Below, one piece after another: positions 1 to 5,226 of a stretch of DNA of 5,270 nucleotides (its first letter is position 1; every line of letters starts with the position of its first letter). The stretch is from an uncultured Pseudomonadota bacterium (lineage in GTDB: Bacteria > Desulfobacterota_B > Binatia > UBA9968). The position numbers and the translations under genes were made by a program. The stretch lies in assembly GCA_946478635.1 (NCBI GenBank), contig CAMLCX010000370.1, positions 1-5,270 of the forward strand. Reading direction: 5' to 3'. The notes beneath the pieces were generated by a model, which ran no database searches, was not told the origin of the DNA, and was given only the letters and a program-made list of their open reading frames with translations.

Positions 1-743
1 TGCAAGCCCGCGGGCAGGCCGAGAATCGCCGGCGCGCCGAAGAGCGACAACGATTGGAGAAACGCCAGGATGAAGCCGCTGATCAACGCCGGCAGCGCCA
101 GCGGCAAGGTGACGGTCCAGGCCGTGCGCCACTTGTTGGCGCCGAGAATCTCCGCGGCGTCTTCGAGATCCGACGAAATCAGCTCGCAGACGTTGGCGAT
201 CATGGAAAAAACGTAGGGAAAGCTGTACAGCGCCATGACGAAGATCAGCCCCGGCATGGTGAAGATATTGAACAGCGCTCCCTCCGCACCGGTCACGGCC
301 CGGTAAAATTTGTTGAGCGCACCGGCGTTAGGCCCGGCAAGCAGCGTCCAGGCAAACGCTCCCAGGAACGGCGGCGTCACAAACGATGCCATCACCAGCG
401 CGCGGATCGGTTTTTTCCAGGGCAAATCGGTGCGCGCCACCAGCCAGGCGAGCAGCGCGCCGATGACGACCGCGAGCGCTCCCACCCAGGTGGAAATGAT
501 CAAAGTGTTCCAGATCGCCTTGAGAAACTGCTCGTTGGTAAAAACCTCAAGATATCTGCTGAACGTGAACCCGGTGTCACCCCACAAGCTGGCGCGAAAA
601 ATCGCGCCCAGCGGGAACAGCATGAGGAAAACAAGAAGCAGCGCCGCGCCGATCCAAACGGGAAAAGTCGGGTCTTTGAATCGAAAAGTAGACCAACCGG
701 TGTGACTGACTCGATCGAGGGTCCCAGTTTCAAAAGCGGGCAT
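1..743 (-). CDS. ABC transporter permease, FbpB/PotB-like (N-terminal part, runs off left edge)
   Basis: Inner-membrane permease of a binding-protein-dependent ABC importer; 247 codons are visible and the frame is still open at position 1. The protein begins MPAFETGTLD. After a short cytoplasmic N-terminus there are hydrophobic segments at about residues 29-49, 76-104, 113-136, 157-182 and 210-234. Between the last two lies a typical EAA loop (about 191-218, with EDAAEILGANKW), the site that docks on the ATPase subunit. The GAFAWTLLAGPNAG stretch resembles the first half of the long, two-domain Fe(III)-type permeases (COG1178), so the whole protein may be about 550 residues, but only this half is seen. 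The start at 743 has a weak AAGAG (755-759), 11 nt upstream. An in-frame ATG at 809 would add 22 residues but lies inside a palindromic repeat and has no better ribosome site. The gene follows the binding-protein gene on the same strand and most likely forms one transporter with it. The transported compound is unknown. Confidence 0.93.
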   Translation of the reverse strand, partial: MPAFETGTLDRVSHTGWSTFRFKDPTFPVWIGAALLLVFLMLFPLGAIFRASLWGDTGFTFSRYLEVFTNEQFLKAIWNTLIISTWVGALAVVIGALLAWLVARTDLPWKKPIRALVMASFVTPPFLGAFAWTLLAGPNAGALNKFYRAVTGAEGALFNIFTMPGLIFVMALYSFPYVFSMIANVCELISSDLEDAAEILGANKWRTAWTVTLPLALPALISGFILAFLQSLSLFGAPAILGLPAGL

Positions 744-957
744 GAACGTTAATACTCTTGGGCAATTCCCCGCAGCTTGCTGCGTTATGCCGAATCCTAA
801 GCCCGTCATTCCCGCATGCTTCTAGCGGGAATCCAGGCGAAATTCCGAATGGACCCCCGATTAAAACATTCGGGGGTGACAAACAACATTTGGAAAAATC
901 ATGAACGTTTGGTCGACACCCCCGCAGCGTGTCACAGGACGCCTCTTTACTCCGCTG
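744..957. other. Gap inside the minus-strand cluster between binding protein and permease genes
   Basis: These 214 bases separate two genes that would normally be almost adjacent. They hold the palindromic repeat at 801-881. Beside it are two identical copies of CATGAACGTT, at 741-750 (overlapping the permease start codon) and at 900-909. I see no convincing coding frame, intrinsic terminator or promoter in the rest. Confidence 0.6.
801..881. repeat. Two-hairpin palindromic intergenic repeat (GTCATTCCCGC type)
   Basis: The sequence shows two perfect 8-bp stems, each with a 9-nt loop: ATTCCCGC (808-815) with GCGGGAAT (825-832), and ACCCCCGA (853-860) with TCGGGGGT (870-877), separated by 20 nt. 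The ends also pair with each other: GTCATTCCCG (805-814) against CGGGGGTGAC (871-880), 8 of 10 positions. The element could therefore fold either as two hairpins or as one long imperfect stem. Elements with GTCATTCCCGC...GCGGGAATCCAG are known as abundant dispersed REP/MITE-like repeats in several Gram-negative genomes; dRS3 of Neisseria has a similar ATTCCC...GGGAAT core. Neither strand has a T-run after a stem, so it is not an intrinsic terminator. Its copy number in this genome cannot be judged from one window. Confidence 0.8.
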
Positions 958-1977
958 CTACGCTCCGAAAAATTCAGTGAAGCGTTTTTTTATCTCGGCG
1001 TTGCGTTTTTCCAGTTCGTCGGCGTCCGCCGGCAGAAGCTTCAGATCCTTGAGCTTGGGTTTATCCGCCGGATAGGTAACATCCGGATGGCCGGTATAAA
1101 GACCTTCCTTGTCCGCCAAAAGCTGCTGCGACTCCTTGGAAAAAATAAACTCGGTGAATAGCTTCGCCGCGTTGGGATGGGGCGCGTCCTTGGCAATCGC
1201 CACCGGCGATACGATCAGCGGAACGCCCTCTTTGGGGTAGATGATCTTGATCGGATTGCCCTGTTTTAGTGTCTTGTAATAAAAATATTCCGCGCCGTTG
1301 ACGCCCACTGGCCGTTCCCCCGATGCGACGACACCCGCCGGATCGTTGGCCGACTGAACGATATGCAATTTAAATTTCGCCAGATCGCGAAAGTAGTCCC
1401 AGCCATAGACATTCACCAGCGCCAGCACATGGGTCATGATGATGCCGCTGTAGCCGGGATGGGCGGTCACCATCTTACCGCTCCATTTGGGATTTAAAAG
1501 ATCCTTCCAAGTTTTCGGCGCGTCCTTTTCCGCAACAACCTTCGGGTTATAAGCGATGACCGAAAGGGTCGCCCGCATGCCATAGTAAAAACCGGCTTTG
1601 TCCTTGAAGCCGTCCGGGAAACCGGCAACGCCCTGCGGCGTAAACTTCAAGAGCATCCCTTTATCCTTCAAGAGCTCGAAGTGACCGGCGTCCGAAGTGT
1701 GCACGATATCGGCATTCTTCAATCCCGCGGACGCTTCCTGCATGAATCGTTGCAGCACCCGCTGGGAGCCGTTGCGGTGCACTTCCACCTCGATGCCTTT
1801 GTACTTGTTTTGGAAATAGTGCGCTATCGCGGTGGAGGACGGCAACGCCAATGAGGTATGCCAGACGACCTTGCCCTCTTTTCTCGCCGCCTGAATCAGG
1901 GCCGCGTCCTGGGCCATCAGTAGGGATGCGCCGAAAAGCGCAACGATCAGCGTCATGAGGCAAACACTTTTTTTCAT
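958..1977 (-). CDS. Periplasmic ABC substrate-binding protein, FbpA/AfuA-like (family 1, COG1840 type)
   Basis: Periplasmic receptor of the importer, 339 residues, the usual length for the family. The N-terminus MKKSVCLMTL is a Sec signal peptide: two lysines, a hydrophobic core to about residue 21, and probable cleavage after LLMA before QDA. No lipobox cysteine is present, so the mature protein should be soluble. The mature part starts with the family's typical AARKEGKVVWHTS (about 30-42) and continues with NADIVHTSDAGHF (88-100), AYNPKVV (142-148), a TWKDLLNPKWSGK segment (156-168) and EYFYYK (230-235) near where FbpA proteins carry their metal-ligating tyrosines. Annotation pipelines often call this class 'iron(III)'-binding, but members also carry phosphonates, thiamine and organic ligands, so the ligand is left open. 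The start at 1977 is chosen because AGGAGA (1985-1990) lies 7 nt upstream; a TTG at 2022 would add 15 residues ahead of the signal peptide and is unlikely. It follows the MmgE/PrpD gene by 41 bp. Confidence 0.95.
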   Translation of the reverse strand: MKKSVCLMTLIVALFGASLLMAQDAALIQAARKEGKVVWHTSLALPSSTAIAHYFQNKYKGIEVEVHRNGSQRVLQRFMQEASAGLKNADIVHTSDAGHFELLKDKGMLLKFTPQGVAGFPDGFKDKAGFYYGMRATLSVIAYNPKVVAEKDAPKTWKDLLNPKWSGKMVTAHPGYSGIIMTHVLALVNVYGWDYFRDLAKFKLHIVQSANDPAGVVASGERPVGVNGAEYFYYKTLKQGNPIKIIYPKEGVPLIVSPVAIAKDAPHPNAAKLFTEFIFSKESQQLLADKEGLYTGHPDVTYPADKPKLKDLKLLPADADELEKRNAEIKKRFTEFFGA

Positions 1978-1984
1978 CGGTGTT

Positions 1985-1990
1985 TCTCCT
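1985..1990 (-). promoter_or_regulatory. Ribosome binding site of the binding-protein gene
   Basis: AGGAGA on the minus strand lies 7 nt before the ATG at 1977. It is the best Shine-Dalgarno match of the cluster and decides between this start and the upstream in-frame TTG at 2022. Confidence 0.85.
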
Positions 1991-2018
1991 TTTTCCCGGG
2001 ATTTTGAGCAATTACCGA

Positions 2019-3413
2019 TCAACCACCAGCGGAGCCACGCTTACCCGGAATCAGCAGTCCAGTCAATATCGAAATTGATGACAGCGTCTCCAGCCGATGG
2101 ACGGCATCGAGGACGGCATCGACTTTATCCATCGGCAGCGCAAGCCGCGCATTGGCGCGAAATTTTTCTTCGATTTCCCCCGGCGGCAGCGGTTCCTCGA
2201 AGCCGCCGCGCGGGTGCGGCTGGTTTTCCTCGAGCAACGTTCCGTCCTTCATGAATACTTTGACATGGCCGGAGAAATGACGCGGGTAATCGACGGTCGG
2301 GTCGAGCTCATAGCGGACCCGGCGTGCCAGGTCCAGAACGGCGGAATCCCTAATCGCTTCCTCGGTAAATTCGTCAAGACCTGCGCGGCCACGCACAATC
2401 ATGACGGCAATGCTGTAAGGCAGGCTGAACTTTGCGCCGTAGGAACTCACCGGCTTCTGCTTGTCAGCGAGCGGCTCCCAAAGACGGTGCACCGGCCCTT
2501 CCGCCGTGCGGCAAACAATTTCGGCGATCTGCTCCGGCACCGGCGAATATTTTTGCTTGATCCGGAGCGCGCAATCCATATACGGGTGCGAGATCGAGCC
2601 GCATGGATAGGACTTGAAAGTCAGGCGCGGAATCTCCCAGTCTTTGCCAAGCTCTGATAATTTCTCGAAGCGATAATCGTTCTTGCCGCCAAAGCCGTTG
2701 AAAAAGCCGTGCGTCCCTTCAAATACTTTTGCCGGGCCGCGAAAACCTTCCTTAGCGAGCATCGTCGCGATCACCCCGCCGTGGGCGGACCAACCCGGAT
2801 GCAGGCGCTTGGTCCAGGTGCCATCGGCAAGATATTCGATGATTCCCGAGCTCTGGCTGCCGCACAGGCCAAATGCGTCGACCCATTGATCGAGCGTCAA
2901 ACCGTAAAGTTTGCCGGCCGCAGCCGCTGCGCCAAAGGTCGAGCAGATCGCCGTGGGATGAAAACCGCGCGCGTGAAATTTTCCCGGCGCGACCAAACCC
3001 ACTTTGCACAACACTTCCGTCCCAGCGATGGCCGCTTCGAGCACGGCGGCGCCGCCGGCGCCGGATTCTTCGCCGACCGCAAGCGCGGTCATCCAGGCGC
3101 ACGAGCCGGTGTGCACGATCGCCTCTTCCAACGTGTCGTCGTAATCCAGGCCGTGCGCCAAGGTGCCGTTGGCGATCACCGCATTCGCGGCGGCCACTTT
3201 GCACGCGGATCCGATCACCAGGCTGGAACTGGCGCCGCCGAGCTTGCGCGCAACGTTAGTCACCATGGCGCCGAAGTCCATCGTCGACGATGCCAGCGCA
3301 ATGCCGAGTGTGTCGAGAAAAACCAGCCTGGCCTTTTCGACGACAGCCGGCGGCACGTCGGCAAGCTTAAGCCCGTTGACGAAACGTCCTATGCCCTGCG
3401 AGTACGGCTCCAT
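2019..3413 (-). CDS. MmgE/PrpD family protein (second paralogue)
   Basis: Cytoplasmic enzyme of the MmgE/PrpD fold (COG2079), 464 residues, full length for the family, which includes 2-methylcitrate dehydratase (PrpD), cis-aconitate decarboxylase and iminodisuccinate epimerase. Family landmarks in order: helical N-terminal domain with ANGTLAHGLDYDDT (81-94) and H101; ARGFHPTA (148-155); TKRLHPGWSAHGG (201-213); the TFKSYPCGSISHP loop (265-277); AKFSLPYSIA (327-336). By recalled comparison with animal cis-aconitate decarboxylase, D90, T94, H101, H152, K202, K267 and Y333 correspond to its catalytic-pocket residues, so the protein looks catalytically intact. Which reaction it performs cannot be decided from motifs. 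AGGGA (3421-3425) lies 7 nt before the ATG, inside the 3' end of the upstream paralogue, whose last 25 bp overlap this gene; translational coupling is likely. The binding-protein gene follows 41 bp downstream. Confidence 0.93.
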   Translation of the reverse strand: MEPYSQGIGRFVNGLKLADVPPAVVEKARLVFLDTLGIALASSTMDFGAMVTNVARKLGGASSSLVIGSACKVAAANAVIANGTLAHGLDYDDTLEEAIVHTGSCAWMTALAVGEESGAGGAAVLEAAIAGTEVLCKVGLVAPGKFHARGFHPTAICSTFGAAAAAGKLYGLTLDQWVDAFGLCGSQSSGIIEYLADGTWTKRLHPGWSAHGGVIATMLAKEGFRGPAKVFEGTHGFFNGFGGKNDYRFEKLSELGKDWEIPRLTFKSYPCGSISHPYMDCALRIKQKYSPVPEQIAEIVCRTAEGPVHRLWEPLADKQKPVSSYGAKFSLPYSIAVMIVRGRAGLDEFTEEAIRDSAVLDLARRVRYELDPTVDYPRHFSGHVKVFMKDGTLLEENQPHPRGGFEEPLPPGEIEEKFRANARLALPMDKVDAVLDAVHRLETLSSISILTGLLIPGKRGSAGG

Positions 3414-4840
3414 TTTCTATTCCCTGCCTTGGTCACCTTTTTTTTCGCGCGGTTGGCGCGGCCGCCAGTGAGTGCGCGAACGAGCGGACTCAAGCTCTTG
3501 AGCTCCTCCACTCGCGCGATCAACTCCACCACATCTTCGGCATTCCTATCGGGCAACACGAGCGCGGCGCAGTCGCGGAACTTATCGCCCAACTCCGCCC
3601 AGCTCATCGGTTTTTCCGGATGCCCACGGGCGACATCGTAGCGCCCCTCGATCATCCGGCCGCTCTTGAGCGCAATGCGAACACGCGAGCGCACTTGATC
3701 GTAACCGAGCTTCTCGAGCTCATCATCGACGTAGAGCGTCACTCGCTTCATCAGCTCGATGACTTTTTTGTCACGCACTTTGCGATCCTGGAACTGGACG
3801 ATGCCGGCCTTGCGTTCGAGCACGGCGATCGCCATGCAAAATGGAATACTGAACTTTCCTTCCAGCGCTGTTTTCGGCATCGGATAGATGAGCGCGTTAG
3901 GCACGTTCGAATTTGTCCCGACCTCGATGCGCTCGATATCACCGGCCTTGAGATCATGTTGGCGCACCAGATCGAGAATCAGATCCTGCGCCGGATGAGA
4001 GAGAGAACCCGAAGGATAAGGCTTGATGGAAATGCCCGGCTCCTTCATGAAGTACGGCGACCCGAGGCGGCCGGAAATTTTGCTTTCATCATAGCCGCCG
4101 GCCATGGCGTTAAAAAATCCCCGCCGTGCTTCCAGAATGTTGTTGGCCGCCGTAAAGCCATCGCGCGCCAGTAAAGCGGCATTGACGCCGTTTTCCGCCG
4201 CGCGACCCGCGTGCAGCGGCTTGGTCATGGTGCCGAAGTTTTCACGCAGGCCCGCAGCCATGCTCGCGGCAATACCCAAGGCACGGATGAGCTGTTCTTC
4301 TTTGAGCCCGAGAATTTTACCGGCGGCCATCGCCGCGCCAAGGCCGCCCATGGTCGCCGTCGAGTGAAACCCCGATTGATAGTGACGCGGATTGATCGCG
4401 TCGGCGATGCGGCACTCCACCTCGACGCCGAGGACGTAAGCCAGGACGAACTCTGCGCCGCTGATTTTCGCGTTCTCACCGACGGCGAGCGCCGCGGCGA
4501 GGACCGGAGTGGTCGGATGGGTGAGCAGCCCGTAAACCGCTTCCTTTGAAGTCGAGAGTTGAGTGTCGTCATAATCCATGGCGTGGCCGGCGACACCGTT
4601 GGCGAGCGCCGCTTTGGCGATCGGCGCGGTCAGAGAAGTGCCGAGAATCGTCGATTCGCCGCGCCCCCCGGCGTGGCGGATGTGACGCTGGATGATTCGC
4701 GAACATTCATCCGTCGACCCCGCCAGCGCCACGCCTACTCCGTCCAGAATAAACCCGCGCGCCAGCTGCACGACATCGTTTGGGATGTCGCGATAGCGCG
4801 CCCGCGCGACATAACTCGCAACTTCCTGCGTCAGTCCCAT
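3389..4840 (-). CDS. MmgE/PrpD family protein (first paralogue, with basic C-terminal tail)
   Basis: First visible gene of the minus-strand cluster, 483 residues, another full MmgE/PrpD enzyme (dehydratase, decarboxylase or epimerase acting on small carboxylates in characterised relatives). Landmarks: LANGVAGHAMDYDDT (79-93), LLTHPTTP (105-112), SGFHSTATMGGLGAAMAAG (156-174), TKPLHAGRAAENG (206-218), SIKPYPSGSLSHP (271-283) and GKFSIPFCMA (328-337). Compared with its neighbour, the segment from the DYDDT motif to the next conserved histidine (H108) is seven residues longer, and the position where the neighbour has Y333 is F334 here. After about residue 460 there is an unusual tail of some 24 residues, rich in Lys and Arg, overlapping the start region of the next gene. 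AGGTGA (4845-4850) lies 4 nt before the ATG. The two paralogues clearly differ across most of their length, so they are probably not redundant; different reactions, or a mixed dimer, are possible. Confidence 0.93.
   Translation of the reverse strand: MGLTQEVASYVARARYRDIPNDVVQLARGFILDGVGVALAGSTDECSRIIQRHIRHAGGRGESTILGTSLTAPIAKAALANGVAGHAMDYDDTQLSTSKEAVYGLLTHPTTPVLAAALAVGENAKISGAEFVLAYVLGVEVECRIADAINPRHYQSGFHSTATMGGLGAAMAAGKILGLKEEQLIRALGIAASMAAGLRENFGTMTKPLHAGRAAENGVNAALLARDGFTAANNILEARRGFFNAMAGGYDESKISGRLGSPYFMKEPGISIKPYPSGSLSHPAQDLILDLVRQHDLKAGDIERIEVGTNSNVPNALIYPMPKTALEGKFSIPFCMAIAVLERKAGIVQFQDRKVRDKKVIELMKRVTLYVDDELEKLGYDQVRSRVRIALKSGRMIEGRYDVARGHPEKPMSWAELGDKFRDCAALVLPDRNAEDVVELIARVEELKSLSPLVRALTGGRANRAKKKVTKAGNRKWSRTRRA
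3421..3425 (-). promoter_or_regulatory. Ribosome binding site of the second MmgE/PrpD gene, inside the first
   Basis: AGGGA lies 7 nt upstream of the ATG at 3413 and within the last codons of the overlapping upstream gene. This position supports the chosen start and coupled translation. Confidence 0.65.
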
Positions 4841-5012
4841 GGAGTCACCTGCATACGCTGTGGTTTAGCCGGAATCTTCGGGCTGTTCATGCCGGCCTCG
4901 CGGCAACATTGCACCGGCTTAGATGAGAGATCAAGAGGATAACGTATTCCGAATCGATGGCGCCGGGCCGGCGACGCTGCGATCCAGCCATCGCGCGGCT
5001 TGCCCGCAATCC
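4841..5012. other. Leader region upstream of the minus-strand cluster
   Basis: This is the left half of the divergent intergenic region and must hold the start signals of the minus-strand cluster, unless its promoter lies further right. I find no good -35/-10 pair on the minus strand. It contains a compact self-complementary block at 4955-4993: CGATG with CATCG (4955-4959/4989-4993) enclosing CGCCGG-G-CCGGCG (4961-4973) and GCTG...CAGC (4976-4979/4985-4988). There is also a possible 19-codon frame (4890-4831, minus) beginning MNSPKIPAK. Confidence 0.4.
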
Positions 5013-5041
5013 TTGACACCCTAGGTGGCGTAGGGTACTTT
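5013..5041 (+). promoter_or_regulatory. Sigma70-like promoter driving the SAM riboswitch leader
   Basis: A perfect -35 hexamer TTGACA (5013-5018) is followed, after exactly 17 bp, by TACTTT (5036-5041), which keeps the T, A and final T of the -10 consensus. The predicted transcript would start near 5047-5049, just ahead of the first riboswitch stem at 5057. The spacer contains the dyad ACCCTA (5018-5023) / TAGGGT (5031-5036), a possible operator. Confidence 0.7.
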
Positions 5042-5056
5042 TTCTCCCAACTGGAA

Positions 5057-5166
5057 CCTTATCCAGAGTGGTGGAGGGACAGGCCCTTCGAAGCCACAGC
5101 AACCGCGTTCCACATACGGAATGCCGGTGCTAATTCCCGCTCCCGTCATCGGGGGTAAAGATAAGG
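5057..5166 (+). ncRNA. SAM-I (S-box) riboswitch aptamer
   Basis: Cis-acting RNA that binds S-adenosylmethionine in the leader of the gene at 5227. The fold is legible. P1 is CCTTATC (5057-5063) with GATAAGG (5160-5166), 7 perfect pairs. P2 begins with GTGG (5068-5071) and CCAC (5094-5097), with an upper GGG/CCC stem around the GGGAC...GGCCC core. The signature GCAACC is at 5099-5104. P3 is GCGTTCC (5105-5111) with GGAATGC (5118-5124). The invariant GGTGCTAATTCC is at 5126-5137. P4 is CTCCCG (5140-5145) with CGGGGG (5150-5155). Order, spacing and signatures are those of SAM-I. SAM binding would stabilise P1, which keeps GATAAGG away from the antiterminator and lets the terminator at 5181 form, so expression falls when SAM is plentiful. 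Confidence 0.97.
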
Positions 5167-5194
5167 CGAGGTTTTCTAGACCTCTTCTTATCTT
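5158..5194 (+). promoter_or_regulatory. Antiterminator stem of the SAM riboswitch
   Basis: AAGATAAGGCGAGG (5158-5171) can pair with CCTCTTCTTATCTT (5181-5194) at 12 of 14 positions around a 9-nt loop. It uses the 3' strand of aptamer stem P1 on one side and the 5' strand of the terminator on the other, so it excludes both. This is the expected SAM-free, gene-on state of an S-box leader. Confidence 0.85.
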
Positions 5195-5216
5195 GAATAA
5201 GAAGGGGCTTTTTTTT
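5181..5216 (+). terminator. Rho-independent terminator, expression platform of the riboswitch
   Basis: The stem is CCTCTTCTTAT (5181-5191) with ATAAGAAGGGG (5197-5207), 11 pairs including one T-G wobble, around a 5-nt loop. It is followed by C and eight T residues (5209-5216). It ends only 10 nt before the start codon at 5227, so it acts as a regulated gate in the leader and not as the end of another gene. Confidence 0.95.
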
Positions 5217-5226
5217 GGCGAGCGAC

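Noticed and set aside
54..752. 232-codon plus-strand open frame opposite the permease
   Set aside because: The opposite strand encodes an unambiguous membrane permease with an EAA loop; this frame is highly charged, with Arg/Gln/Glu runs typical of antisense translation of hydrophobic codons.
801..881. Palindromic repeat as a terminator or CRISPR unit
   Set aside because: No T-run follows either stem on either strand, and there is one copy only with no regularly spaced spacers.
958..2022. Upstream TTG start for the binding protein, overlapping the MmgE/PrpD stop
   Set aside because: It would put 15 polar residues before the signal peptide and lacks a good ribosome site, whereas AGGAGA sits 7 nt before the ATG at 1977.
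2709..3641. 310-codon plus-strand open frame opposite the MmgE/PrpD genes
   Set aside because: It is antisense to two well-supported family members, has a basic, low-complexity composition rich in Arg and His, shows no recognisable motif, and is expected as a shadow in GC-rich coding DNA.
4831..5019. 62-codon minus-strand open frame in the intergenic region
   Set aside because: The long version starts without a ribosome site and has a composition with no visible domain; only its last 19 codons have a plausible start, noted as a weak finding.
5142..5155. CCCGTCAT shared by riboswitch P4 and the palindromic repeat at 802-809
   Set aside because: The riboswitch copy is explained by the P4 hairpin; the 8-base match does not extend and is most likely chance.
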